A stretch of DNA of 64,000 nt from Okapia johnstoni. Lineage: Eukaryota; Chordata; Mammalia; Artiodactyla; Giraffidae. The DNA is taken from assembly GCA_024291935.2 (NCBI GenBank), contig CM044310.1, positions 82,396,713 to 82,460,712 on the forward strand, in the 5' to 3' direction. Under the pieces are notes generated by a model. The model was given only the letters and a program-made list of their open reading frames with translations, did no database searches and had not been told where the DNA came from. A program made the position numbers and the translations under genes. This document shows positions 32,085 to 44,700 of the stretch, one piece after another (the stretch's first letter is position 1; each line of letters starts with the position of its first letter).

Positions 32085-32300
32085 TGAGATGCTGATTGAA
32101 ATTCAGTTGGCTGAAGAGGAGTCACGGCCTGGGCCTGGGGGCCTTGTCAGCCATGCAATGGAGCTTGGTCTTTGTCCAGAGGAGAGACAAGTGTGTGAGG
32201 GGCCCTGTGTGAGGGGCCAGCAGACAGAGGTGAGCCCTTTGATCTAGGGGAAGAAGGAATGTAGGGAAGGATGGGCTCTCCCTTGTAAAAATACTTCAGA
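32085..32300 (-). repeat. L2 LINE fragment
   Basis: GGGGGCCTTGTCAGCCATGCAATGGAGCTTGGTCTTT fits the reverse L2 segment for the region upstream of its 3' end. Confidence 0.5.
32236..32245 (-). promoter_or_regulatory. TCF/LEF motif, extended match, intron 3
   Basis: CCTTTGATCT is the reverse complement of AGATCAAAGG, the extended optimum used in TCF reporters. It lies in or next to L2-derived sequence. Confidence 0.3.
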
Positions 32301-32469
32301 GGATAAAGAGGAATCAAGTGACTGATTCTATGGGCTGAGGGAGAGATTCTGGAAGGTCTGCCTTGATCCAGACACAGAGTTTAGTTCTTGGGGGCCACCC
32401 AGGGGACTCTTCAGGGGGCCACAGGTGGGTGAAGGACCAGGAGAAGTAGAATAGAACACCACGTGGTGT

Positions 32470-32580
32470 AAGGTGGTGGTTAAAGAGCGAGGACTCTGCA
32501 GCCCAATGTCCTGGGTTCAGATCCTGCTGCACCGTTTTCTGCTGCGGGAACTTGGGCACTGTGTCGAACCTCTGTCAGCC
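32470..32580 (+). repeat. MIR SINE
   Basis: GTGGTTAAAGAGCGAGGACTCTG and CTGGGTTCAGATCCTGC match the MIR tRNA-derived head. Confidence 0.75.
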
Positions 32581-33099
32581 AGGGATCTAGCGGGAAACAG
32601 AGCCACTCCAGAGAGTCTAAATGAAATTAGCTTCCAGAGGTATGGGCAGTGTTCAGGGAGCCTTCATGGGGTCTTGAGGTACCCAGGGTCTGGTGGGTCC
32701 CTGGCAATAGGAGGAAGCTGTTACTACCCCCCCGTCCAGGGCAAAAAGGGCCAAGGAGGATGTGTTGGATATTTTGGGTTGGATCCATGTAGGAATCGCA
32801 GCTGAGGATGGGTGGAGACCAGGCAGAAGCTCTAAAGATGGAGGATTAACTGCAGTGAGAGATATGGTACAGAAGTAGTGAGGAGGTGCAGAAGAAACAG
32901 ACCACCCCCATCTCCTGGCATCCTCGTTTTCTGCCAGGGCCTCCCATCGGCAGCTGAATTCAGAAGCCAGAGACTGGGAAGCCCTGGTGAATAGGTCCAC
33001 AGGGTTATCTTCCCGAGGGCACAGAGCAACACAGGACGGGGGGTGGGGGTGGATGGGGAGGGCAAGTAATGGATGAGGGTGGGGATGAAATAGACTGAT

Positions 33100-33215
33100 C
33101 ACCTCTGTGCTTGTGTTTCCTCATCTATACAGTGAGGATGATAATAGAATCTATTTCACAGGGCAGCTGTGAGGACTCAAACTGTAAAATGGTTGTAATA
33201 TGGGATGGTTCCTAA
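33100..33215 (+). repeat. MIR SINE
   Basis: GTTTCCTCATCTATACAGTGAGGATGATAATAG and CTGTGAGGACTCAAA match the MIR 3' half. Confidence 0.75.
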
Positions 33216-33219
33216 AGTG

Positions 33220-35270
33220 TGTAAGTTCGCTCTTACAGTTACAAAACCAGGAAGAGCCACAGGGTTACAGAGATCGGAGGAGGTGTTTTTGAAAGAAATG
33301 GCATGTCAATACAGCTCTAAGGATGGTAAGACTGAGACCAGGGGTCAGAATCTAAAGGACCTGCAGGGACCAGAGAAGTCATATCCACCAGTGCATCAGG
33401 CTGGCTGGGAGACACCCGGGAGGTGGGGAGGACTCGGATGCCCTGGGGAGCACATGTGCTGTGTCCAGGGAGCAGCGCCCCTCAGCCCCAGCCAGCTGTT
33501 GCCATGTGGGAATGTGGCCTGGTGTTGCCACATCTTTTGATCGTTAAGAGAATCCAGCCGTCTGGATTTTTATGTGAAATTTTTCTAATTTAAAAAATTA
33601 TCGTCAACTACATAAAAATTTTCAAAAACACTCTTTTGGGTGGACCCAGACAGCTGGATATGGCCTGGCTTGTGACTGTTGATTTAAACCTACAAGATTT
33701 TGGTGAGGTATGACTGTGTGAGGGATAATAGCACATACAAGCGAATATTAAAGTACCTAATACTGTACATGTGTTCTTTACATGTATTATTCCCCTGTGT
33801 ACAGCTGAGACAGGCTCAGCAAGTTAAACTCCTGAGCCCATCCAGGGAGGGTGTACTCAGGCTGCCTCCAAGGTGGAGGGTATAGACCAAGCCAAGGCTG
33901 GGAGCTGCGGAGTCATGGATAGTATGTTTCAGTTGGTAGAGAGAAGGATGGGAGGGCAGGTGGGGTCAGTACAGTGTAGATGTGGTTTGTGGCTCCTTTT
34001 ATACCAAAGTCCAGAGTGTGCCTGTGTAGGTGTCAGGGGTGTGTTTAGAGCTTTCAGAATCAGATTTCCCAACTCTCCCAACTGGGTGGCCCTGGGTTAC
34101 CTGATAGCTTACCGCAGATCCTCAGCTTTCACATCTGTGGAAAGGGCGGTCATAGTTTCCTACCTTGTGGAGTTGCTCAGAGAGTGAAATGTGTTCACTC
34201 TGGCAAATCAGGGAGAACAAAGCAGATGTCACCCCTCCTTTTGCAGCTGTCTGGTGTGGTTAGTGGATGCTCTGCATCCAGATGTGTGCTGATGTGCGCT
34301 GCATGTGATGAAGGGAAAGAACAGGGTGTGGTAAGAGAGAACAAGGAGGGGTTCTCTTTTGGTTTAGGGAACTGTTGTTGAGTCCCAAAAGGATAAATAG
34401 CTGGGTGACGAAAGGTTTGGTAAAAACAGCTCAGACAAAGGGTTTGGGAAGTGCAAAGGCCACAAAGCGTGATTGCCGAGTAGAGAGTCTTTAACCCACT
34501 TTTGGTGTCCGGCTTAGGACAGTCCAGTCCCTGAGATGTTCAAGTAGAAATGTATGGTCCAGCGCAGGGGTGGGTAGCGCTTGGGGGTTTCGGGGCAGGA
34601 TGCTATATGTTGCAACTTGTTTTGAGCCCTTGTCCGCCTGTTGCAAATCTTCTACGGTTTTATTTTTTATTGATATCTGATCCCTCCAGATTCTCTTCCT
34701 TCTGGCTGAGTGGGAGATGGGGGAGAACCTCGGGTCCCATGAAAGCCTGGAGCTGATGGGCTGGTCTGCCATGTGCTGCCCAAGCCCCCAGCCTTGAGCT
34801 TGAGGACAGAGCTGGGGCCCTGGAGAGGGTGGGGCAGAGCATAGAAGGTGCCTGTCAGTAGGATGGGCCTGGCCACCCTCAGGCCACAAGTGAGGCTGGG
34901 GAAGACCAGAGCCTCCCAAATGTGTCTCCAACTCCAGATGTCTGCACAGGCTGGGGGTGGGAGGGCTCTCACAGAGGTTTTGGCTCATGGCAGCTCCATT
35001 GAGTAGGTTTGAGGGTGCTACTTTGGGGTACCTTGTTACAGGGCAGCTTTCGACCTTGACCTTGTTTTAGCCTTCTTTTCCCCAGGAATCTAGATAGACT
35101 TCAAAAGCAAAACAATGATATCAGAAAACTACTACAAAACAGGAAGGAAGTTGCCTTCTAAATGGGTGCTGGGAGCACTTTTCTTGCTCCCCTGTGCTGG
35201 AGATCTCAAGGAACCCGCTGCCCCAGTCAGTCTTGCGTACATGCCTCCTTACTTGGTGTTCTGTGGCTGC
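33220..35270. other. Unique stretch in intron 3, nothing recognised
   Basis: Only scattered short ORFs. The 165-codon minus-strand frame at 34491-34988 has no recognised domain. Confidence 0.4.
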
Positions 35271-35344
35271 AGCTTCAGTGTGGTTGTTAAGTGCCTGCTG
35301 TATGCTGAGCCTTGTGCTGAACCATGGGTATAGCATTGAGCATC

Positions 35345-35575
35345 TGCTGTGTGCCAGGCCCTGGGCCAGGAGCTGTCCCTACTACTCAGTTCTCCCAGCC
35401 TCACTATGAGGCAGGTACTATCATTACTCCCATTTTACTGCTGGGGAAACTGAGATTTTAAAGAAATCTGCCTTCTTGCCCAAAGTCACTTGACTTAGAA
35501 GTGGAATCTTGCTCTAGCAAGATTCAAATTCAGAGTAGTCTGATTTTAGAGATGTCTTAACTCATTATAGGTGAG
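35345..35575 (-). repeat. MIR SINE
   Basis: CTGTGTGCCAGGCCCTGGGCC, CTATGAGGCAGGTACTATCATTACTCCCATTTTAC and GGGGAAACTGAG; well preserved. Confidence 0.8.
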
Positions 35576-35829
35576 TTTTTTTTTCTTAAACTGTGTCTTA
35601 TAACCCCATTCATGGCTCTTGAGATCTATGTAGTGACTAGTATTTAAAAAAATGAAATAGACAAAAACAAAAATAAGAGAGAACTTCCTGTGTAGTAATA
35701 GTAAATGTTGCTTTGTGTTACTTTCTGTTTAGTTTATAGTGACGGACAGGCATGTCTATGGATGATAGATAGATATGGATATACAGACATGGATGTCCAT
35801 ACCAATAAATAGATCTATATATGTCTATA

Positions 35830-36046
35830 AAAAGAAAGAAAATGAAGCCACTCAGTCATGTCCGACTCTTTGCAACCCCAGGAATGTAGCCTACCAGGCT
35901 CCTCCGTCCATGGAATTTTCCAGGCAAGAGTACTGGAGTGGGGTGCCATTTCCTTCTCCAGGGGATCTTCCCAACCCAGGGATTGAACCCGGGTCTCCCG
36001 CATTGCAGGCAGATGCTTTACCATCTGAACCACCAGGGAAGCCCAG
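35830..36046 (-). mobile_element. Bov-tA type SINE
   Basis: CACTCAGTCATGTCCGACTC to CATCTGAACCACCAGGGAAG, flanked by the 11-bp direct repeat ATATGTCTATA at 35819-35829 and 36047-36057. Confidence 0.93.
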
Positions 36047-36159
36047 ATATGTCTATATCTAAATGGATATCTATACCCAAACCCATATATACTGAGGCCC
36101 ATTATAAAACACAATCCTTATTGTGGGTCACTATAAGTGTTAGAAAACACTGGTGTTTG

Positions 36160-36265
36160 GTCACTGGTCTAGACTCTGAGTTTGAATGCCTAGCCCTGCT
36201 TCTCACTGGCTGTGTGACCTTGAGCAAGTTCCCTAACCTCTCTGTGCCAAAGTCTTCTTTCTTGA
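36160..36265 (+). repeat. MIR SINE
   Basis: CTCACTGGCTGTGTGACCTTGAGCAAG core. Confidence 0.8.
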
Positions 36266-36574
36266 CATCAGGGCTTTTTGGTTTGTTGACAGTTTGGTCA
36301 GAACAAATTTTCCCAGGATTGCCATGGTTGCTGTCTTGTTCACCCACTCCCTTTGCTTAGCGCATGAAGAGGGCCCTTGGGGGTCCCATGTCCTCTCACC
36401 TTAGAAACCAGCCTCTGAGCATGACAAGCAGCAGCTGCATCCTGCAAACTCAATTCTTCTGGACAGAACACTGTTTGGGGAATCCTGAGCCCAGCTTAGC
36501 TATTAGGTGTCTACTGTGACCTCTCCTGGCCTTTGCTTCCTCCTCTCAGAATGTAGTGAAGAAAAGATGGATGT

Positions 36575-37020
36575 CTAGGTTATTTTTTGTTGTATAACAA
36601 ATTAGTCCAAAACTTAGTGACTTAATCATTTTGTGATCTGCTTAAGATTATGCAGTTTGAACAGGGCTTGGCAGGGGCACCTTATCTCCAGCTCCATGTG
36701 GCCTAGTTGAGTTGGCTCCAACAGCGAGGGGCCAGCTGCCACAGGTCCACTTGGCTCATATGTCTGGGGCTTCATTTCTCTTCTAGGTGGCCTCACCACA
36801 GAGTTATCTTGGGCTTCCTCATAGTATGGCAGTCTCAGGGTAATCAGACTTCTTACATGATGGCCGACTTCCTACAAGTGCAAAAGTGGAAACTGCCAGA
36901 ACTTCTTAGGATTTAGACCTAGAATTGGCAGTGTCACATTCTCTTTGTTAAAGCTAGTCACAGGCCCAGCCTGGGTCCAGGGGAAGGGACTACACAGGGG
37001 CATAAATACTGGAGGTGTGA
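36575..37020 (+). repeat. Medium-reiteration repeat, family not named (copy 2 of 3)
   Basis: Opens with TGTTGTATAACAAATTAGTCCAAAACTTAGTGACTTAA style words shared with 8023 and 54790, and ends with GTCACAGGCCCAGCC and GGGACTACACAGGGGC, parallel to the end of copy 3. Confidence 0.55.
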
Positions 37021-37027
37021 TGGAATG

Positions 37028-37252
37028 AAAGGAAAGTGTAAGTGAAAGTGCTAGTCACTCAGTCGTGTCCGACTCTTTGAGACCCTATGGACTGTAGCCC
37101 ACTGGGCTCCTCTGTCCATGGGATTCTCCAGGCAAGAATACGGCAGTGGGTTGCTATTTCCTTCTACAGGGGAATCTCCCCGACCCAGGGATCCAACCCA
37201 GGTCTCCTGCATTGCAAGCAGATTCTTTACCATCTGAGCCACCAGGGAAGCT
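37028..37252 (-). mobile_element. Bov-tA type SINE
   Basis: CACTCAGTCGTGTCCGACTC to CATCTGAGCCACCAGGGAAGC. Confidence 0.92.
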
Positions 37253-38307
37253 GCAGCTGTGTTAGATTGGGGGCCATCAAAGTATTTTACCAGGAGGGAG
37301 GATGTGATCTCCTGGAGAGAAACTGCTGAGAGCCTGAGTAAGAAAAGGTGTCCATTGGATTTTGGGTCCTGGTGGTCACAGTCTGGTTTGGCAGGAGCTG
37401 CCTTGGTGGAACGGTAGCACAGGTGAGACTGGCATGGACCCTGAAGGGACTGAGGAGCACTGGCACGGGAGCAGAAGCACATACATGTGTGAACATCCAT
37501 GGCTACATTATTTGAAAGAAGGAGAACTTGTAGTAACTCAAATATCCATCACCAGGAGATAGCAGTGGTGTTGCCATTCCATTTCAGGATCTCTCTGCAA
37601 CTGGTAAAACCAGGTTGAATGAGGGCTACACGCTGATAGGAAGGAGGCCCTGAGATGCTGTTGAATGAGCAAAGCAAGAACAAAACATCAGTATAAGGTG
37701 GCCCTGTTTTTTGCACTATACAAAAGTCTGTTCAGGCCTGTGTCTCCATATATTTGCTGATGCACGTGGAAAGATCTGGAATAATACACTGTCAAAGTCT
37801 GTTTCCCTGAGGAGTGCAGTGGTCGGAGATGGTAAAGAGAGAAGGAATTCACTTTTCACATTATACATTTTTACATTGTTTGACTTTTTTCCCCCAGTGA
37901 GCACATACCACTTTCGTATTTTTCAAAGAGGAGAAATCTCATTTAGGAGAAATGAGAAAATAGCATGTGTAGACAGCTCTAGGGATACGCTTTTCTGGAA
38001 GAGATGGAGGGAGATGCCAATAGCTGGAAGGGGATATGGGGTTAGGATGGACTTGGGATAGTGCCCTTGGGGGTCCCTCCCTCACCAAGCCCTCTATTTC
38101 TTTTCTGGCAAAGCCAGAGTTTCCCCCTCAAGCCATAGTCTTCAAAATTCATGAGGGCAGCAGCTTCAGGGATGTTTGTGGCTAAGTAAGTGTGATCTTT
38201 CTCTGTGTGGATGAGTCAGGACCCTTTGAATTTTAAGCCCATCTCAGCGGTTTCCTACAGAGGCCTGTTATTGACCTGTGTAACCCGGAGGTTGGTAGGG
38301 TGAATTG

Positions 38308-38506
38308 AATTCACTCAGTTGTGTCCGACTCTTTGTGACCCCATAGACTATAGCTCATCCAAGTCCTCTGTCCATGGGATTCTCCAGGCAAGAGTACTGG
38401 AGTGGGTTGCCATGCTCTCCTCCAGGGGATCTTCCTGATCCAGGGATCGAACCCAGGTCTCCCCCATGAAGGCAGATTCTTTACCATCTGAGCCCCTAGG
38501 GAAACT
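38308..38506 (-). mobile_element. Bov-tA type SINE
   Basis: TCACTCAGTTGTGTCCGACTC to TTTACCATCTGAGCCCC. Confidence 0.92.
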
Positions 38507-39071
38507 TGAATTCAGGAAAGCTGGGTCCTAGAGCTCCATCCAGCTCTGTCCCAGAGTGGCAGCCTCTGCTCTCAGCTCTGGTTTCTTTTGGGTCAGCTTC
38601 TTTCTTGGGCTGACTCTCCCCAGGTAGTGGAAATTTGGCTCCTAGCGGTCTGGGCTTCCATCTCCAACTAGAAGATAGTTTCACCCAAAGTTTAGGCTGG
38701 GATCCTGTAGTTTTGACTTGATCCCATGGCCATCCTAGAACCAAACCCTCTGCTTCTGCCAGTTCTGGGTCACATGGCCACCCTGGAGTGAGGAGTGGGA
38801 TCAGAGTCCCCTCCCCTGCCCCGCAAACCTCAAGGGCTGGGATGGTGGGGGTGGGTGGTTCCCTAAAGAAAACCCACCTGTGAGAAGAAGGTTGCAGAAT
38901 GCGCATTGGGTGGATGGAAACAACATCTGTGCTGCATGTAAAACTCACTGACCGCAGCTCCAGTCAGCAGCTGGCAGGCGTGGGTGGGACGAGGCAGCCT
39001 GACAATTAGCTAGCTATCTGGGGAGGACCATTGCTTGCCATTCGATCTTGAAAGAGCATAAGTGATTTGCC

Positions 39072-39079
39072 ATGCAAAT
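39072..39079 (+). promoter_or_regulatory. Octamer motif (POU/OCT)
   Basis: ATGCAAAT is an exact octamer. The surrounding 39000-39100 also has AATTAGCTAGCTA and looks unique. Confidence 0.3.
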
Positions 39080-39414
39080 CTAGAAGGGGGGCTCCTCCAT
39101 GCAGCCCCCATGAATCATAGCTTTCCTTTCAAGCTCCTAGCCTCTCTGTGATGAGCATAGGTAGGTGATGCTTAACCCTCAGGGGATAGGTAATAAGACC
39201 CTTCTGGGAATCTGCTGTATCAGATGGTATCTTTCTCCTTAAATAAGTGCTCTTACACCTTGACCCCTAATTTCAGGGCACCTATAGCCCCCAGGTTAAG
39301 GACTGCTGCCTTAGTTTGTATGCCTTAGTTTGTTTTTTAAAAACCTCATCATTTAACTTTTTTTTTTTTTTTCTTATATGGATCTTCTCTACTCCAGAGG
39401 GGCACACAGCTTTG

Positions 39415-39600
39415 GACCTGGACTTCCGATCTGGGTTTGTACTGAACTGTATTCACTTTGGGCTTTAATTTCCTTACCTATAAAATGAAGGGAAAAAGTA
39501 TTAATCTCTTGGAGTCATTTCAAGGATTAAATGAAATAACACATGTTGCGATTTAAGGCTTAGCGTGCAGTAAGCACTCAGTAAACATACTCAATAGTCC
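39415..39600 (+). repeat. MIR SINE
   Basis: TTTCCTTACCTATAAAATGAAGGG, GGATTAAATGAAATAAC and AAGCACTCAGTAAAC in MIR order. Confidence 0.75.
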
Positions 39601-40659
39601 TGTAAGACCTCTGGAGCTGCTGATTCCCAGTGAACCCACTCCATCTCTCTGGGACCCAAGGCAGCATCTGGATGGGCTTGGTTTCTGTTTGATGGATGAA
39701 GAGGTTCAGAGAGAACATCTTTGTTCACTCAAGAGTTCCCTGGAGTGATTCTTTTCCATTTCCAGATGGGCAGACTAAGGCCAAGGAGGTTTCAATGACT
39801 TATCCGGCCATCTTGGGGTGAGTTTGAGGTAGTTGTGAGCGCTTTTCCATTCTGATCTTAGGACACCTCTCACTTATTTTATAAACTGTGCCTCCTGCGT
39901 GGCCATGGACAGGCCGCAGGTGACAGCTCACCTGTGCATGATGCCTGCTTGGAGGAGGTCCCCAGTCTCAGCAGAGTCCTTTCTGGCCCTTGAGTCCCAG
40001 CCAGTGTTTCCCCTGCCCACCTGGCTGGACACTAGGTCTCAGGTGGTGGGTATTGTTCTGCAGAAATGCAAACTAGTGCTTTGCTTTGAGAGTATTAAGA
40101 CACAAAACCTCTGTGGTTAACAGCAAATTAATCACAGGGTTAAGGAGGAAATTTCTGGGTAGACATGACTTCATGAGCTTGTCATAAAGTCTGTCCCTGC
40201 CATGTTTCACTCTCCAAGATTTTTGACTTTCAGAAAAGGAACTGCAGATAGAGTTACCAAGTTTTACAGAAATATTTTTACTGGGCAGAAGATTGCTTTA
40301 TGGTGAGAGCCAGTTATTTCAGGAGACAAGCAAAGAGCCCTTTATTCTCACGTTCTGTGGGAGGAAAATATTATGCTAGAAAGCCCGCTTCTTGGATGGG
40401 CCGTTTGAGATGCTGGGCTACATTCCTGGAGCTGGGAGTAGGTGACATGAGATGACGCAGGAGCCTAGGGGGCGGGGGGCTCCTGGGTGTGCACCCACCT
40501 TCTCTTAACCCTCCCTGGGGATTTGGGGCTTGTTAGGTGGGCAGAAGGGAGCCTAAACTATAAAGGAGGGAAGCGGGGTGGCAGAGAAAGGAAGAAACAG
40601 GGTTGCACGCCAGAGTGGGAAGGCCCCCAGCTGAAGAGCAAGCCTGGGGTCAGCTGGCT

Positions 40660-40812
40660 ATCCCATTTACAGGCTCTGTGACTCTGGGTCTTCGCCCCTC
40701 TGAGCCTCCACTTCCATTTGTAAGTTGAGGATAACAGAGTTTGAGATAACAGAGTTATACACCTCATGGGCACGTGTGAGTATTAAACTAGATCATGTCT
40801 GTCAAGTACTTA
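40660..40812 (+). repeat. MIR SINE
   Basis: CTCTGTGACTCTGGGTCTTC, CTGAGCCTCCACTTCCATTTGTAA and AGTATTAAACTAGATC; diverged. Confidence 0.65.
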
Positions 40813-41996
40813 CTTGTTTGCTCAATCCGTGATGTCCAATGGGGATTGTCAGAGACAGGGAGATGGGTCTTCTGTACTCATGTTCGAGAACCAACTTATC
40901 ATGCAGCTTCCTTTGCCTTGGAATGCAGGGCATATTTCCTGAGTCCTGAATGAGACTCCTGGTAGATTCCATGGTGGAGGATTGGAAATCTGGGTCACGC
41001 CAGCAAATTGGAGATTTATGAGCTTCATTTCTTGAACCCCAGTCTCTACCTGGGCTCACGGAAGGGACTGTTCTCTCCTGGAAATCAGGGGAAAACAGTA
41101 TTGGCTTGATTGTACTTAAGGAGGATGGGCTTGACCTTTGCGGATTAAGACTTCGTCCCCCCCTCCCCCCACGATGGGGAAGAAGGATGCCTGCCAAGAG
41201 TTCTGTTTGTGTCTGGAGCAGCCGTGTGCCTGATAAGGAGACGGCATCCTTGCCTTCTCTTGCTTCTGAGCATAATCCCTTTTAAGTTGGGCAGTTGGAG
41301 AGGGTTGATTTATTTCGTCCTCTTCCTCACCTCCCTGTCGTTATTTAGAATGTGAGCGAGAGTTTATCTTGCTCTCCAGGAGATCTATCGTTTCAGCTTT
41401 GGAATTGTACCCAAGTTTACAGAATGGAGTCTGGTGCCCAGAGCCTTCTGGTAAATATTTTGGGAAGTTGGATTCCTCTGGCATTATGGCCCGTGGGTTG
41501 GGCAATGGGTGCTTTTTGATAACTTGATAATGGAACTTGGACTCTCCTCATATAGTACCCTGCACTTGGGCTACTTGCTAAGGCATCCTGGCGCGCAGGT
41601 ACACTTTCTGCCTCTTAAGAGTTCCCTTGACTATGCCTTCTGCCAGAAATCCATGCACTGCTTGTTCATTCCTTGCAAATGCCCCTTCTTCATCCTCAGA
41701 AGCCTGGCTTCCTTATTCCTTCTCATGCAGCCTCCATCACACATTTATAAACCCCCCAAAACCTTACCTCAAGTCCCCCCTCCTTGTTCCTAGAAGCCTT
41801 TGCATTGCTTTGCTGATGCCTACTGTGTTCTGCTCTGGGTTGGCCAGGTCAAATCGGTGGGCCCTGGACAAGATCCATGTTTTCTCAGTCTCAGTTTCCT
41901 CATCAGTAAAATGGGATGGTACTGTCAAACCCCTCCTCCTTCTAGGCTGAATGGGAGGGTGAAAAGATAATAGGTGGATAGGTGGGAATTCTCAGG

Positions 41997-42091
41997 GCCT
42001 GAGAATCCCAGGGACGGCGGAGCCTGGTGGGCTGCCATCTATGGGGTCGCGCAGAGTCAGACACGACTGAAGCGACTTAGCAGCAGCAGCT
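41997..42091 (+). mobile_element. Bov-tA type SINE, 3' fragment
   Basis: CCTGAGAATCCCAGGGACGG to GTCAGACACGACTGAAGCGAC and a short CAG run. Confidence 0.88.
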
Positions 42092-42354
42092 CAGGGCCTG
42101 GAGGGCAGTAGGGTTTGGTAACTGTTTCATACCCACCCCTCTTAGTTGCTCCATAGTTCTTAGTCTTCATATCTCCTTGAGAACATATTAGCATGGTGTC
42201 TTGTCCATAAAAGGCCTAAGAACACATAAGTGGGACCTGCTGGTTAGGAATGGTGGTGACTCTCCAAAGGATTCTTTGATTGAAAAAAAGTCTCTCAGAG
42301 CATCATTTTCAAGGCTTTTGGGAAGGTAAACAATATTACTTCAGCAGAGTGGTT

Positions 42355-42670
42355 ACGGCACGGGGGACACCGCCCACTTTGTGGCCACTAGCCTTACACG
42401 GCTGTTGAGGACGTGAAATAGGGCTGGGCTGGGTTGTAAACACCCAGCAGATTTCATGAGAAAGCAGAATGTAAATTTTTCCTTAATAATTTTTACATTG
42501 ATAACAAATAATATTTTTAAATGGCAAGATTTTTGAGATTTTGGCTTAAATAACATTATTAAAATCAGTTTCACCTATCTCTCTCTTTTTTTTTAATGTG
42601 GCTACTAGAATATTTAAAATTACACGTATGGCTTGCATTCTGTTCCTACTGGGTAGCCCTGGTCTAGATT
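42355..42670 (-). repeat. AT-rich old repeat, family not named (copy 2 of 2)
   Basis: Shares GTGGCTACTAGAATATTTAAAATTAC and GTTCCTACTGGG words with 20734-21016. Includes GTGGCCACTAGCC at the far end. Strand relative only. Confidence 0.5.
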
Positions 42671-42823
42671 CCAGACCATTCTTAATGGTGATGACATTGC
42701 CCCCATATACACACATACATATGTATACATACATTCAGATAGACAAAAAGTATACCTGTGGTATACCTAACTTTCATGTTGAAGTGATTAGGAAAAAAAG
42801 TGTAACTAGGCTAAGTATAGGGT

Positions 42824-42889
42824 TGTTGTTGTTCAGTCGCTCAGTGGTTTCTAAATCTTTGCCACCCCATGGACTGCAGCATCCACTTC
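42824..42889 (-). mobile_element. BovB/Bov-tA 3' end fragment
   Basis: TTGTTGTTCAGTCGCTCAGT and CACCCCATGGACTGCAGCA match the reverse BovB end. Confidence 0.75.
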
Positions 42890-43759
42890 TAGAATTTACA
42901 GGGTGACCATAATGTCTGTTAGCCTTGTTTTTTCCATCTGGAAAATGTGTTTCTGGGGGGACTGTAATATCTGTGCAGCACTTTGTGCTGAGCAAGGAAC
43001 GTGGCTAGGGGTACACCCCCGACTTGCAACCGTGCCGGTGCTGTGCCAGGTACAGAGGGGTTTGACACCAAGGGCCGGGCACCTGTGGCCTTCCCCAGCT
43101 GCCTGGCAGACCCTCCTGGCTGTGTGGGCGTGAAGCTGTCAGGGCTAGACCAGGGCTGCACTGGGCAGCTCTTCCCTGGGGCTGCCTTCAAAAGGAAAGC
43201 CAGGAGGAAGGTGGAGGGGGAAGGAGGGGCTGCCCATTAACTGCCTGCCACAGACAATTGGATTAAAGGTCCCTTTCAAGGCCTTGGAAATTGTCAGTGA
43301 CATGGGCCCTGGCTTGGGGACTTGCAGACGGCAGCCTTCCAATAACTAAAGCAAATTCCCTCTTCTGAGATCATGATGTGAGAGACACAGATGCTGAGAC
43401 TCTGCCTTCTGTGGGAGGAGGTGATGGAGAAAGGCTCGTCAGCAGAGCAGCTAGGATGAGGATGACCAGCTGGCTGCACGGCTGGGTAGACCCAGGGTGT
43501 ATGTACATGGTGGCCTGGAGGGGTTGTGTGGAGGTCTTGGGAGTTTCAGGGCAATGGGAGACCTGGGTGCCACTGCTTGGTGCTGTCTCGCGACGTTGCT
43601 CAAGCATCCAAACATAAACTGTCTGAAAACTACAGTCTTCGTCTTCCTAGGGAACTGTGAGGGCTTCAGGCCTCCCTGGCCCGGTGACTGGCCCTTTGTT
43701 CACTTGTTGTTCAGGTCAGAACCTGGAGGTAGTTCCCAACTCTTCCTCCCCTCCCTAAA

Positions 43760-44286
43760 CTGAACAGCCAACAGATGGACAACTTTCATCAACTCTTCTC
43801 ACTGTCCCCATCTTGGTTTAAGCCATCATCATATCACTCCCAGAGGATTCCACCAGCCTCTGATTTTATCTTCTGTGTTTCAGCCAGGCTGATCTTACAG
43901 AACACAGTGAGATTTTACAGAATCACGCTTCTGTATAAATCCCCTGCTGTGACTTCCCAGGACCTTGAGTGGAATGTTGAAAGCCTTCCCATAGTCTGTA
44001 ACACTCCCCACGATTTGCCCCCTTCCCACCTCTCATCTCCTACTGCCTTTCCTTGAGCTCCCTCTGTCCCTACAACTCTGGTCCTTTTTGGAACTCATCC
44101 ATCATGCTTCTACCTCAGGGCCTTTGCACAGGCTGGTCCTACTGCTTAGGGTGCTTTTCTCTACACTCTTAGCCTTGTTCCCCCCTACCCACCTTTCAAG
44201 ACTCCACTTCCATATCACGGCCTCAGAGCAGACTTCCCTGAGGCCCCACTTGGGACCAGCTCCTTTGTCACTGCTGTTCCTTATGG
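43760..44286 (+). repeat. L2 LINE 3' region
   Basis: CCTCAGGGCCTTTGCACAGG, CTGTGACTTCCCAGGACC and GCAGACTTCCCTGAGG are in L2 order. Confidence 0.75.
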
Positions 44287-44514
44287 GAGGGGTCCCCAAC
44301 CCCCAGGCTGGTCCTGGGCACCTCCTGGGCTGCACAGCAGGAAGTAAGTGGTTGCCTGACGAGTGAGCCAAGTTTCATCTGCCACTCCCCATCACTCCCT
44401 ATCGCTTGCATTACCACCTAAACCATCTCCCCCACACCCCACCCCCCGCCATCTGTGGAAAAAATGTCTTCCACAAAACTGGTCCTTGGTGCCAAAAATG
44501 TTGGGGTCCACTGC
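44287..44514. repeat. Non-autonomous DNA transposon, about 228 bp, inverted ends
   Basis: Left end GGGGTCCCCAACCCCCAGGCTGG and right end GTTGGGGTCCACTG are imperfect inverted repeats. Internal words (CTGCACAGCAGGA, AAAATGTCTTCCACAAAACTGG) match a common hAT-like mammalian repeat whose name I cannot give. Confidence 0.65.
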
Positions 44515-44629
44515 CTTGTAGCACCCTACTCCTTCCACTTCCTCGGGGTGCTCATCACCACTGGTCATTGAGTTACTGCTCACCTCCTATAGGAACATGA
44601 ACTCTGCTGTCAGGGGACAGGCTTTATTA

Positions 44630-44700
44630 TTAACCCCCAGAGCTCCACGCCTAGCATGGTGCCTGGAACATAGAAGGGATCCATCCATCAATACCTGGAG
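44630..44700 (+). repeat. L2 terminal fragment
   Basis: CTAGCATGGTGCCTGGAACATAGAAGG resembles the last part of L2. Confidence 0.5.
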
